A DNA stretch of 64,000 bases from UBA1794 sp031552405 (GTDB taxonomy: Bacteria > Bacteroidota > Bacteroidia > Bacteroidales > Bacteroidaceae), in NCBI GenBank assembly GCA_031552405.1, contig JAVBMN010000035.1, forward strand, positions 1-64,000. The letters are read 5' to 3'. Positions 33,807-42,771 of the stretch are shown here, piece after piece. Position numbers and translations under genes: made by a program. How positions within the stretch are numbered: position 1 is the stretch's first letter; each line of letters starts with the position of its first letter. The notes under the pieces were generated by a model. It saw only the letters and a list, made by a program, of their open reading frames with translations. It searched no databases and was not told the DNA's origin.

Positions 33807-36215
33807 CTATTCTTCTCTTTTTTCTTCTGATTCCAATGGCGTAAGCAGTTTCTCTTTGTGTAAGAGTAGTGTATTGTCAACTACTCCGAAATCAAAGAGT
33901 TTATAGTCTGCATCCCAGCCTTCGGTGGATGCTGCAATTGATTCTTCATCCAATTCTTGCCATGGGCGGAGACAGTTATGCTGCCGCGTACGTTCATCGC
34001 AACGATGTAGATTATTCCCAGCCCGTTCATATCCCAGCATTTCATGAGAAGCGTTCCAGCGCAGATGCTCTAAACAGGCAAGGTTGAATATTGCTTTATT
34101 CTCAATGTTCGAAAGATTCGGATAAGTAATGAGGGCACGGCTTCCTTCACATTTTGGCTTCTTGCCGTCTTCTTCGAAATAACGATATAGGAAGCTTTTC
34201 CAGTCATACTCATCAGGCTGTGTCTGACGGAGTAAATACAGCTTGGTTCCGGCATGAAGCGCATTGGCAAGGTCTTGCGATTCTTGGCGCCGAAGTCTAC
34301 GAATGGCATTTAGTGAAATCTTTGAGCTTAGCAATTTCGTGCGTCGATTATCCCATAAATCTTCCCCTCTCATCCGGGCATAACTTTCCTGGAACATTTT
34401 GCCTTTCTTTGTCAGTTCTTCATTGACAATCATATCGTAAGAATAGATCTTTTCGGTTTGCCCGAACGGAATAATGATTTGTGCTGTTTTATACTCCTTC
34501 TTGCGGTCTGTATCACAGTCAGTATTGTAGCCTTCATTGTAATGATCAGCTATATTCTGCATATAGGCTTCCTTATCCGAACGGTATGAACGGACGAAAA
34601 TACGGAAATGTCTTAAATCTTCCCGGCTTCGTCTGACATAATTGAAAATACGAATAGCGCACGTCATATTCAATTCATCGTCTCCAACAGCAATCACGAC
34701 ATAATTCAGTTTCGTGAGCGTAGGTTTCAATATCTTTTCATAGAATTCGCCGCTCTGGCAATCATATTCTTCCAATCGTAGCAAAGCCTTGCCATCACTA
34801 TTTACCTGTTTCATAACGGCAGGAGTAAAAGCTCTGAACACACCACTGAGTTGCTTCATCCGCAAGTCTACCGCGGTGCAATAAAACGGACTTCGCTTTA
34901 CCTCTCCGGTGGTAGATTTGTTATCAACAAAAGCCCCGAACTCATAGAGGAAGCGCAGGGCATCCTGTCCCGCCTCATCAAAACCAACTATCAGGCTATG
35001 AAATTCAGAAGCGACCGTAGTAGGGTTTTCCTTGTTTATTTCAACCAACTGGACAGGATGGTACAATTCATTTACTTTCAACAATTCTACGGAGAGATGT
35101 GAAGAATCTATAGTGTGTACCTCTAGTCCCTGTTTGACAACAATATCTTCAATAACCTTGTTCAGACCGTTGCGGCGGGCATGGCAATAGAACCGTTGCG
35201 TGGTTTTTTGATTCTTCAAAGTATTGATAGTCTTGTCTAGTGCCAATACTGACAACGAATGGATATTTTCATCCTCATTCTCGGAGAGGAAGAATACATG
35301 TAGTTTGCCATCCTTGACAGACCCTAGTTTTTGAATATACTCTCGCAATTTTCTAAGATTCATTTCGCCTAATACATCGAATTGTTGCGTCTGATCCTTG
35401 TCGATATCGCACAACCGGGATTCCGTAAACGTAATTCGTGCATCTAACTCTTCCACATCTGAAAAAGCCTGTTTGCGATGAGCGAATAATCCTACTATGC
35501 TGTTCCAGCCACCATGATCCTCTTCATCGATACGGCTATTCTCTACAATTATAATCTGAGCACGTTCACCTTCTTTGTCCTTGATGCTTTTTGCAAGTTG
35601 CCTGGAAGGTTCGTTCAGCCCGAAGAATAAAAAGAGATGATTATGCTCGTTATCGATAGTTGTCTGTTTGTGCAGTTTTATATATGCCATCATCCGGGCA
35701 TATACCAGACTGATAAATACAGCTACTGTACAAGCGAACGATAATATTGCCTGAACAGAAATCAACCCTTTCAGGAATCTCTGATCGTTGATGGTGTCCA
35801 ATACATTACTGTCGATATCCAGCATAAACAAGTCGAGTGAACAGACTATCGAACGCAATAGATATTCGGCATTGACAAATTGGTAAGTCTCCCACATCAT
35901 GTTCTGTTCATGTTGGAATGCCAGTAAAAAAAGGATGCTTCCTGTGGTGAGGAATAATCCCATCAGGCTGGCCAACAGTTTCAGGAAACGTTCACGCTGA
36001 GCTATTTTGCAGTCTCGCCCCAGCCACCAATTTCGTCCTTGGTTAACAACATGCCATAAGGCATAACAAGCAGCTATGCTGATGATTGTCCAAGAGAGTG
36101 CAATGTTACTGCATAACTCCAATAATACAATGATACATAGTGCAAGAAAGATCCCTTTCAGCAATGCCGAAAGGGGGATCCTGGATTTCTGTTTTCGCTG
36201 ATTTTCATTTGCCAT
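33807..36215 (-). CDS. Four-TM protein with two Rossmann/RCK-like domains and RyR-like C-terminus
   Basis: 802 residues. Four TM helices lie at about 15-35, 38-52, 82-103 and 150-172. The first Rossmann-like domain starts LFLFFGLNEPSRQLAKSI with an acidic strand end IIIVENSR, as in TrkA-N/RCK nucleotide-binding domains. A second starts SLIVGFDEAGQDALRFLYEFG. A stretch LNYVVIAVGDDELNMTCAIRIFNYV follows. Residues about 712-785 (EHLRWNASHEMLGY...HNCLRPWQELDEES) resemble the RyR domain of the neighbouring 314-residue protein. TM plus two RCK-like units recalls Slo/BK-type channels, but no K+-selectivity filter is seen. A membrane sensor of NAD(H) or another nucleotide is a fair guess. It directly precedes the sigma gene. 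Confidence 0.75.
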   Translation of the reverse strand: MANENQRKQKSRIPLSALLKGIFLALCIIVLLELCSNIALSWTIISIAACYALWHVVNQGRNWWLGRDCKIAQRERFLKLLASLMGLFLTTGSILFLLAFQHEQNMMWETYQFVNAEYLLRSIVCSLDLFMLDIDSNVLDTINDQRFLKGLISVQAILSFACTVAVFISLVYARMMAYIKLHKQTTIDNEHNHLFLFFGLNEPSRQLAKSIKDKEGERAQIIIVENSRIDEEDHGGWNSIVGLFAHRKQAFSDVEELDARITFTESRLCDIDKDQTQQFDVLGEMNLRKLREYIQKLGSVKDGKLHVFFLSENEDENIHSLSVLALDKTINTLKNQKTTQRFYCHARRNGLNKVIEDIVVKQGLEVHTIDSSHLSVELLKVNELYHPVQLVEINKENPTTVASEFHSLIVGFDEAGQDALRFLYEFGAFVDNKSTTGEVKRSPFYCTAVDLRMKQLSGVFRAFTPAVMKQVNSDGKALLRLEEYDCQSGEFYEKILKPTLTKLNYVVIAVGDDELNMTCAIRIFNYVRRSREDLRHFRIFVRSYRSDKEAYMQNIADHYNEGYNTDCDTDRKKEYKTAQIIIPFGQTEKIYSYDMIVNEELTKKGKMFQESYARMRGEDLWDNRRTKLLSSKISLNAIRRLRRQESQDLANALHAGTKLYLLRQTQPDEYDWKSFLYRYFEEDGKKPKCEGSRALITYPNLSNIENKAIFNLACLEHLRWNASHEMLGYERAGNNLHRCDERTRQHNCLRPWQELDEESIAASTEGWDADYKLFDFGVVDNTLLLHKEKLLTPLESEEKREE

Positions 36216-36227
36216 CCTGGTCCTCTC

Positions 36228-36725
36228 TTACAATTTATTACCGCACTCCGGGCAGAATTTTGCCGGGCTCTCTATCTTGCTTCCGCAATCGGTGCAGAAT
36301 TTATGTATACTTTCGGAGTTACTGGGTGGGGTTTCTCTGAGAATTGCCCGCTCTGCTATTGTCAGGGCATGGTCATCGAGTGAGGCCTGTTTCACAAGCC
36401 CCCAGATCTGGGTGATGAGCACTGGCCAGAAGAAGAGCATGGAGATCACAGTGGGGATGGCCTGTTGGCCGTAGATGCCCACATTGGCATTAAAGAAGAC
36501 ACCGCCTTGTTGTGGGGTGAGTGTTACTTTCAGGGCGGAGCGCATGCCAAGGACGGCCTTGAAGATATTGCCTTTGGTGATGCTGATGTCGCGACCGCCA
36601 CTCATTAAGGTGTCAATGTTCACTTCAAATCCATTGCTGACAAAGTCTTGACGGATGGCCTCAGCTATCTGCGGGATTTGCGCTGGTGATGCTGCAAGGA
36701 GTTTCTTTGAACTATAAGTTGCCAT
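36228..36725 (-). CDS. Zinc-ribbon protein with membrane segment
   Basis: 165 residues from the ATG at 36725, chosen because longer starts would overlap the upstream gene extensively; this one overlaps it by 14 bases. An alpha/beta N-terminal domain (about 5-85: LLAASPAQIPQIAEAIRQDF...SITKGNIFKAVLGMRSAL) precedes a hydrophobic segment (about 95-112, IPTVISMLFFWPVLITQ). A C-terminal double-Cys zinc ribbon FCTDCG...FCPECG follows. The M48 protease encoded two genes upstream also ends in a zinc ribbon, suggesting the two proteins work in one complex. Function unknown. Confidence 0.72.
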   Translation of the reverse strand: MATYSSKKLLAASPAQIPQIAEAIRQDFVSNGFEVNIDTLMSGGRDISITKGNIFKAVLGMRSALKVTLTPQQGGVFFNANVGIYGQQAIPTVISMLFFWPVLITQIWGLVKQASLDDHALTIAERAILRETPPSNSESIHKFCTDCGSKIESPAKFCPECGNKL

Positions 36726-36981
36726 GTGATTTTGTGTTTTGGAGTTCATAATAATGATAGACTGCAGATAAGACATTGGTTTCTGCAAAGAGCGACTTGA
36801 TGAATTGCAGGTCCTCTTCATTGAAACGCGTCTCAGCTTCACGCAAAAGGTCGATCACCCGCAGAGATTGTTCTTGCAGCTCTTCGTTGGTAACGATGCC
36901 GTCCGACATGATATTCTGAAACGAGGGTTGCCGGGCAATCAACTCGTCGATATTGATAAATCCTTGTTCGTTGAAAAACAT
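36712..36981 (-). CDS. Small helical protein of unknown function
   Basis: 89 residues, acidic and helical (NEELQEQSLRVIDLLREAET, FNEEDLQFIKSLFAETNVL), with no membrane segment or motif. It starts 12 bases after the M48 protease gene and overlaps the next gene by 14 bases, so it is very likely translated. It may be an adaptor or regulator of the protease. Confidence 0.62.
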   Translation of the reverse strand: MFFNEQGFINIDELIARQPSFQNIMSDGIVTNEELQEQSLRVIDLLREAETRFNEEDLQFIKSLFAETNVLSAVYHYYELQNTKSHGNL

Positions 36982-36993
36982 AATTATATTGTT

Positions 36994-37860
36994 TTAAAGT
37001 GAATGACCACAATTGCGGCAGAATTTCCAATTCTTGTCGATCATTGTGCCGCAGCTCGGGCAACGATCAGAAGAAGCAGAACCACCACTCTTGATGGTGC
37101 GATACTGCTCGCTTTTTCCCCATTTCAAGATCTCCCTGACCCTAACTGCAGCAAAAGGATGGGACTGAGCGGCAATAGCAATAGTTTGCAGAGTCTTGTT
37201 CCACAATCCACCGCTGCGAATCTCTTCGTACCGGTCGGCCTGTTTGGCCCATTCTTCGATATTTATTTTCCCTGTAATGCTTTTGGGACCTCCTGCTAAG
37301 CGCACCTGGGTTTGCAATACAGCTTCTACACTGGTAACTAAAGCGGCCGCCCGATCGCACGACAACTCACTTTTGCGTTGCCAATACAAGAGTGGTAACT
37401 TGAAAGGAGTAGCAATGGTTCCTAAAATACCTTCCAAGCCATTGACCATCATGTCGGCCATTGTGTGATAAAGCACATGGCGGCAAGCGATATGTCCGCA
37501 TTCATGCGCCAATACGGAATTGATTTCTTCATCATCCAGGTATTCCAATAAACCGGAAGTGACCACAACGAATATTCTTGTATCTCCAAATGTGTAAGCA
37601 TTCGGTACCGGGTTCATTTCTAAGAAAAAATCAGGCTCTTCAATTCCTAATTTCTTGCAAATGGGAGGCAGGCGGTGATAAATTTCAGGCAACTGAACAG
37701 GGGAGAGCTTTATCATAGAAGCCATATTGGTTCCATAGATCAGTTTCTCATAACCTATTTTCAGGAAGGTTTTGACCAAGGTTTGGAAACCAGGAATAGA
37801 CCGCATGTTGTTTAGGGCTTCTTCGTCTTCAGGATGGATGTAATCAGATGGTATTATCAT
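36994..37860 (-). CDS. M48-family metalloprotease with C-terminal zinc ribbon
   Basis: 288 residues from the ATG at 37860, which follows a consensus promoter; an upstream ATG at 37887 would fall at or before the transcription start. The zinc protease motif is AHECGH (His119, Glu120, His123), with Glu165 in SELSCDR as third zinc ligand, as in Ste24/HtpX-like enzymes. Only a weak hydrophobic segment (about 140-160) is present, unlike the multi-pass HtpX. A zinc ribbon CPSCG...CRNCG closes the protein (about 267-285). First gene of the ten-gene operon; substrate unknown. Confidence 0.88.
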   Translation of the reverse strand: MIIPSDYIHPEDEEALNNMRSIPGFQTLVKTFLKIGYEKLIYGTNMASMIKLSPVQLPEIYHRLPPICKKLGIEEPDFFLEMNPVPNAYTFGDTRIFVVVTSGLLEYLDDEEINSVLAHECGHIACRHVLYHTMADMMVNGLEGILGTIATPFKLPLLYWQRKSELSCDRAAALVTSVEAVLQTQVRLAGGPKSITGKINIEEWAKQADRYEEIRSGGLWNKTLQTIAIAAQSHPFAAVRVREILKWGKSEQYRTIKSGGSASSDRCPSCGTMIDKNWKFCRNCGHSL

Positions 37861-37876
37861 ATAATAGGGCTTTTGG

Positions 37877-37907
37877 CAAATATACACTATATCACAATAC
37901 TTGACAA
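37877..37907 (-). promoter_or_regulatory. Promoter of the M48-RyR-sigma-TIR operon
   Basis: On the minus strand TATATTTG (37877-37884) is preceded by a TTG (37905-37907) with 20 bases between, a good match to the Bacteroides TTTG-N19-20-TAnnTTTG promoter. The start codon is about 17 bases downstream of the -7 element. No other promoter as good was noticed inside the operon. Confidence 0.65.
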
Positions 37908-37966
37908 GATTAATGTGGAAAAATATGAAATCTGCTTAACTATTTACCGGAATTATGTGATGAAAC

Positions 37967-37999
37967 AGTGGCCGGCTACTGTTGTGAGTGCCGGCCACT
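37967..37999. terminator. Palindrome between the phosphatase gene and the operon
   Basis: AGTGGCCGGC (37967-37976) and GCCGGCCACT (37990-37999) form a perfect 10-bp stem 40 bases past the phosphatase stop. A T-run follows only on the plus strand, so termination strength for the minus-strand gene is uncertain. Confidence 0.5.
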
Positions 38000-38038
38000 A
38001 TCTTTTTAGCGGACGTATATCCGTTTTCCTTTTAGCGG

Positions 38039-41000
38039 TTAACGCATCAGAATGCAAGACTCTGTTCCTGTCTTTGTGTCGAGCAGAAGTATTACTTTTT
38101 CTGCAGGCAGATGGGAGAGGTTCAGGGTATTTAATCCTTCGGTCAGAGCGTATTTTCTGATGGCGATCCCGTTTGGAGTAAGGATGCGCGCAGTATGATA
38201 GCGGGCATCTTCATTATGGATTGAGAGGATGGCTGTGCTGGTTTCCCAGTATACGGGCAGTTCAATGGTGATTGTTTGGAGGCTGGATGGGGTATATGCA
38301 AACTCTGTTTGACTATCCTGCCAGCCGGCGGCTTGTATGCGGATGCTGTGTTCTCCGAGAGATAAGGATGAGGCGTCTACAGTGATTGCTCCTTCAGAAA
38401 GTTCATAGAGGGAAGCGTCTAAAGTCTCGTCATCTATGTAAACGGTGCGGATTGAATCACGCCAGGAGGCATTGTCATCGAATGTAAAGCGGAGATGGGT
38501 ACCGTCCGCAGCGATAGGCGAGGCTAGTACGGGGGCTTTACCGATGGAGATATGGATTCGTCCGGACACTTCATCATACGAGTCGTTGATGTAGAGTGAT
38601 ATGAAATAATCCGCTGCTTTCAGTGCTCCGGTGGGTACTGTAATGGTTCCGTCAGTGGCTCCATAGGTGTAATAGAAAGCATCCAACTCATCTGTTCCTA
38701 CAACTTTTCCTTCCTGGAAGAAACCTACCCAGTCTTTCGGGGTGCCCGGTCCGTCGGCATAGTGTATCCGGATGTCTTCGCTCGGTGTAAATTGTAGGGT
38801 GTCTGTCCATACGGAAGCAATCTCGCTACCTACTGAGAAATACACGGGATCAAATGGCTCGAAGTAATAACCGCGTGTGAAATAGTTTAGGTAGTAGTAA
38901 CCTTTCGGCAGATTGTAAGCGGTACCTTGTCCGGTGGAAAGTGTCATTTCACCGTCGGCAGTTCCGGTAGTTATGTAGAGCCACGAGTCGGAATATACTC
39001 CGCTTCCTCCGGCAGTCTTTCCCATGCGGTACACTCCAAGCCAGTCGTCGACCAGGGCTGGTGCGTTTGTGTAGGTAATCTGTACGGGTTCGCCTACTTC
39101 ATATACGGTCTTGTTAGTGCTAAATGAGGCCGTACTTCCTACGAAGAAAGGAACGCGGGGTGCGGCTTCCGTATACCCTCCGTCTTCAAACAAAACGGCA
39201 TAGTACTCATCAGAGTCGGTCAGGGTGAATGTAAGCTTACCGGCAGAACCGTTAGTATATGCCCATTTCACAGAGGGGGTACTACTGCCCGGGTTCTGGA
39301 ATTTGTGATAGAGACCAATCCAGGCGTTTTTTCCTTCAGGCACATATTCATACTCTACAGTGAATGATTGTCCGGGTTCTATGTGCTTGATATTGATAGA
39401 AATACCCGGATCTCCGTCAATGCTGCCTTCTACGGTGAATGCCTGTGTGTCCGACCATTCCGACCATTCAAGATTGTCATCACGATAACGCATACGTACA
39501 TAATAAGCGCCGTTCTTTAACTGGTTCTCTCCAATCGCCAGGCAGGTAATATCCAAGCCTTCATACTTGTCAACAGGAATGTGTAATGGTTGTCCGGTTG
39601 AGCCATAGAAATCCTCTACGTCACGTACCGATTGAAGTACGGGTGTGGCAAAATCTTCGGAGGCGGCAATCTGGAACTCCACGGTATTCAGCGGAGCTTC
39701 GGCAGGAGAGGAGTAGTTGCTTCCTGTGAAAGTATAGGGCAGGGTAATCGTATCGTTTACGGATTCCAGAGAAGGAGTTTCCGGGACGGTCTGTCCCAAG
39801 TTGCGATGGAAGGAATCGATCAGGATATTATCTGTCACCATGTCGCGGTTTCCGATGGCATAACATTCGGCTTTCATTGTCTTCTGGTCGAAGTCGAATT
39901 CCAGGATCTGGTATCCCCAGTAATCGATAGTCTTCTGTACATCGTCATAATCCTGTTCGGACGACATGCCCCAAAGCTGATCCCAGGAGGCCCCTCCGTT
40001 GATGATGTGGTACAGGGGATAGTCGGTCAGTTGGCCGCGATGGTAGAGGTGATGATGCCCGCCGTAGTTGAGCACGTGTTTGGGCGTTTCGCTCAGGATG
40101 GGTACGATCTCGTTGCGCGACCAGGCTGAGATGTCGCCAATGTACTGCTCTGCCTGGATAGGGCGGTGGTTGACGCTGATGATAAAGTCTACGCTGTCAT
40201 CCACCTTTGCGGCATCTACCACCTGGCGTACCCAGGCTTTCTGTGTGGCGCCGGTATGTTCGGTGCTTAGTACCACAAATAGGATACGGCCTATCTGGTA
40301 GGCATAGTAATTTTCTGTGCCGCTGCTGATACCTTTGTAGGAAAGGTCTTCGTAATGATAGTGCGCGGCGTAGGTGGCCATGCCGGGATCACTGTAGGTT
40401 TCATGATTGCCTATGGCAGTCATAATGGGGAGGTAGGGTGATAGCAGGGCTGATTTCTGAAGATGTACTGTCTCATAATGATCCAGTGAGCCCACATCTA
40501 CCTGGTCGCCGATGTTCATAATCATCTGAATATTCTCCTCCACATTACCGTAGAGCTCTTCTACCTTTCGCTTGGCAGCCTGCATGAGCCATTCGTATCC
40601 GCTGCGGGTCTTGATCTGATGGTCACCCATCAGTAAGATTCGCATCGGGGTGTTGCCGCCTTGCCGGGGAGCAGTACGGAAACGGTACACTTCGCTTTCC
40701 TTTCCGTCGCTGGCCACTTTGTATGAGTACAAGGTATTGGCTTCCAGATCTGTCAGTTGCACGGAATGCCAGTAATAGGTGTCGGACAATTGAGCCGATT
40801 CGCCTGTTGTTTCATGCGCGAGTGCATGGGTATCTGCTCCATAGTACACGGTGCTTGAGCCGGCAGTGGATGTTTTCCAGCAGATCCATACGGAACTGTC
40901 GGTCACGGTCTGCAGGTACGGTTTGGTCATCTCTACATACGGATAGCCTACCGTAAGACGGTGGGCGGTATACAGTGGCATACCATTTTGCTCACCGGTT

Positions 41001-41416
41001 TGCTCATAGTAAATATCTGCTTCACTTACTTCTTTTCCGGCCAGGGTAATGGTTTGTCCCTGTGTGATGCTATGATCCTCTACCTTATTGATAGGGCGAT
41101 ATACCGTAAGTGCCAGTGATAGAGTGTCGCGATGTGCGTCAGAGAAACCGCGGATCACACGCAGAGGTCCTTCCTGTGCCAGAAAGGTACTGCGCAAACG
41201 AATAGAAGGGTTGCCTTGTCCGGAAAGTACTTTGCACCCCGCCGGGGGCATCCACTGATAGCTTGCTACGGACGCATCCTCCGGAACGGAATACGTCAGC
41301 GTGTCATTGATACCCATCCATGTGTTCCCCGTAATAGAAGCGGGCTGTTGGGCTTTCAGAACTCCATACCCTGCCAGACATGACAGGAGTATGTACGAGA
41401 ATAATTTCTTTTTCAT
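38039..41416 (-). CDS. Secreted purple acid phosphatase-like metallophosphoesterase with T9SS-like tail
   Basis: 1125 residues with a signal peptide (1-22, VLKAQ). In order: a PKD-like beta domain (about 28-110), an N-terminal FN3-like purple-acid-phosphatase domain (about 165-255: PYLQTVTDSSVWICWKT), then the metallophosphoesterase domain with the metal-binding blocks MGDHQ, IGDQVD, GNHET, VNHRP and GGHHHLYH. Three or more immunoglobulin-like domains follow (about 550-980). The last ~70 residues (TARILTPNGIAIRKYAL... LNLSHLPAEKVILLLDT) look like a type A T9SS sorting domain. It probably acts at the cell surface on phosphomonoesters or phosphodiesters; substrate unknown. Confidence 0.88.
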   Translation of the reverse strand: MKKKLFSYILLSCLAGYGVLKAQQPASITGNTWMGINDTLTYSVPEDASVASYQWMPPAGCKVLSGQGNPSIRLRSTFLAQEGPLRVIRGFSDAHRDTLSLALTVYRPINKVEDHSITQGQTITLAGKEVSEADIYYEQTGEQNGMPLYTAHRLTVGYPYVEMTKPYLQTVTDSSVWICWKTSTAGSSTVYYGADTHALAHETTGESAQLSDTYYWHSVQLTDLEANTLYSYKVASDGKESEVYRFRTAPRQGGNTPMRILLMGDHQIKTRSGYEWLMQAAKRKVEELYGNVEENIQMIMNIGDQVDVGSLDHYETVHLQKSALLSPYLPIMTAIGNHETYSDPGMATYAAHYHYEDLSYKGISSGTENYYAYQIGRILFVVLSTEHTGATQKAWVRQVVDAAKVDDSVDFIISVNHRPIQAEQYIGDISAWSRNEIVPILSETPKHVLNYGGHHHLYHRGQLTDYPLYHIINGGASWDQLWGMSSEQDYDDVQKTIDYWGYQILEFDFDQKTMKAECYAIGNRDMVTDNILIDSFHRNLGQTVPETPSLESVNDTITLPYTFTGSNYSSPAEAPLNTVEFQIAASEDFATPVLQSVRDVEDFYGSTGQPLHIPVDKYEGLDITCLAIGENQLKNGAYYVRMRYRDDNLEWSEWSDTQAFTVEGSIDGDPGISINIKHIEPGQSFTVEYEYVPEGKNAWIGLYHKFQNPGSSTPSVKWAYTNGSAGKLTFTLTDSDEYYAVLFEDGGYTEAAPRVPFFVGSTASFSTNKTVYEVGEPVQITYTNAPALVDDWLGVYRMGKTAGGSGVYSDSWLYITTGTADGEMTLSTGQGTAYNLPKGYYYLNYFTRGYYFEPFDPVYFSVGSEIASVWTDTLQFTPSEDIRIHYADGPGTPKDWVGFFQEGKVVGTDELDAFYYTYGATDGTITVPTGALKAADYFISLYINDSYDEVSGRIHISIGKAPVLASPIAADGTHLRFTFDDNASWRDSIRTVYIDDETLDASLYELSEGAITVDASSLSLGEHSIRIQAAGWQDSQTEFAYTPSSLQTITIELPVYWETSTAILSIHNEDARYHTARILTPNGIAIRKYALTEGLNTLNLSHLPAEKVILLLDTKTGTESCILMR

Positions 41417-41548
41417 CTTGAATTTGGCTTTTGATTAGCGACTGCAAAATACACGCTTTCGGGTAACAAGATGAGTACAGAGAAATTATAATCCTGTGAA
41501 GGGACGGTTACTTCACAGGCAACAGGTGTTACAAAAACAGGGAAACAA

Positions 41549-41620
41549 GAATGGGGCTGTATCAAAAGTCTTATCGTAACTCAGACAAAGGTTATTTAGA
41601 CTTTTGATACAGCCCCATTC
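41549..41620. repeat. 72-bp fold-back element with 23-bp perfect terminal inverted repeats
   Basis: GAATGGGGCTGTATCAAAAG... (41549-41571) pairs perfectly over 23 bases with 41598-41620, around a 26-base loop. It lies just after hisB and may serve as its terminator. A second, one-armed copy (arm plus loop, in reverse orientation) is at 46441-46486. The terminal GGGGCTGTATCAAAAG resembles IS-type terminal repeats, so it may be a MITE-like relic. Confidence 0.8.
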
Positions 41621-41649
41621 TATATAATATAAGGAAAGAAGGTTTCTTC

Positions 41650-42771
41650 TTACAGTACCCCTTTCGATGAAGGTAGCTCAAAGTGGTAAATATCCCGTTT
41701 GATGGCCATCTTCAGGGCGCGGGCGAAAGCTTTGAAGATTCCTTCGATCTTGTGATGCTCATTCTGGCCTTCGGCTTTGATGTTGAGGTTCATCTTGGCG
41801 GAATCGCTGAGAGATTTGAAAAAGTGCAGGAACATCTCCGTGGGCATTTCACCGATCTTTTCACGGCGAAACTCTGCCTCCCATACCAGCCAGGGGCGGC
41901 CGCCAAAGTCGAGTGCCACCTGGCACAGGCAGTCGTCCATAGGCAGGCAGTAGCCGTAGCGTTCAATGCCGCGTTTGCTGCCCAGCGCCTGGTAGATGCA
42001 TTCTCCCAGTGCGATGGCGGTGTCTTCCATGGTGTGGTGTTCGTCTACTTCGAGGTCGCCTCGTACTTGGATGTTCAAGTCTATGCCACCGTGCTTGGCA
42101 ATTTGTTCCAACATGTGATCAAAGAAGCCAAGGCCGGTATGGATGCGGCAGTCTCCGTTGCCGTCCAGGTTTACACAGACATGGATATCCGTTTCTTTGG
42201 TGGTACGTTTTACTTCTGCCACGCGCTCTCCGGCAAAGAGGAACTCGGCGATACGATCCCAGTCGGTCGTGATCAGGGCGCATACTTCTTCCATTCCGCT
42301 TTGCTTCAAAGCTTCGGCAGAGTCGCTGAAGAAGATGGCTTTGCAACCCAGATTCTTAGCCAGTTCCACATCGGTGAGGCGGTCGCCGATGACGTAGCTT
42401 CCGTCTAGGTCATAGGCACCCGGTTCCATGTATTTGCCCAGCATACCGGTTCGTGGCTTGCGGGTGGGGGCGTTCTCTTCGGGGAAACTTCTGTCGATGA
42501 GGATGTCATCGAAGGTGATGCCTTCTCCGGCAAGTGTTTTCAGGATCAGGTTCTGGGCAGGCCAGAAGGTGTCTTCGGGGAAGGAAGGGGTACCCAGCCC
42601 GTCCTGGTTGGTCACCATGACAAACTCAAAGTCGAGTTTTGAGCGGATGAAGCCTAGGTTGCGCATTACTTTGGGGATAAACTCCAGCTTCTCCAGCGAG
42701 TCAAGCTGATAGTCTACGGGCGGCTCGGCCACCAGTGTCCCGTCACGGTCTATAAAGAGGGCTTTTTTCAT
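41650..42771 (-). CDS. hisB: Bifunctional histidinol-phosphatase / imidazoleglycerol-phosphate dehydratase
   Basis: 373 residues. The N-terminal HAD phosphatase (about 1-165) has the nucleophile motif DRDGTL (Asp8, Asp10) and removes phosphate from histidinol phosphate. The C-terminal dehydratase (about 175-373) has the two metal-binding blocks EHHTMEDTAIALGE and EHHKIEGIFKAFARAL and dehydrates imidazoleglycerol phosphate. The fusion is standard in Bacteroidetes and enterobacteria. It overlaps hisC by 4 bases and is the last gene of the operon here. The other his genes (hisH, A, F, I) are not in the window. Confidence 0.96.
   Translation of the reverse strand: MKKALFIDRDGTLVAEPPVDYQLDSLEKLEFIPKVMRNLGFIRSKLDFEFVMVTNQDGLGTPSFPEDTFWPAQNLILKTLAGEGITFDDILIDRSFPEENAPTRKPRTGMLGKYMEPGAYDLDGSYVIGDRLTDVELAKNLGCKAIFFSDSAEALKQSGMEEVCALITTDWDRIAEFLFAGERVAEVKRTTKETDIHVCVNLDGNGDCRIHTGLGFFDHMLEQIAKHGGIDLNIQVRGDLEVDEHHTMEDTAIALGECIYQALGSKRGIERYGYCLPMDDCLCQVALDFGGRPWLVWEAEFRREKIGEMPTEMFLHFFKSLSDSAKMNLNIKAEGQNEHHKIEGIFKAFARALKMAIKRDIYHFELPSSKGVL

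Noticed and set aside
33806..33880. Longer start for the sigma factor
   Set aside because: It would overlap the upstream gene by 71 bases; the ATG at 33805 directly follows that gene's stop and begins the conserved sequence.
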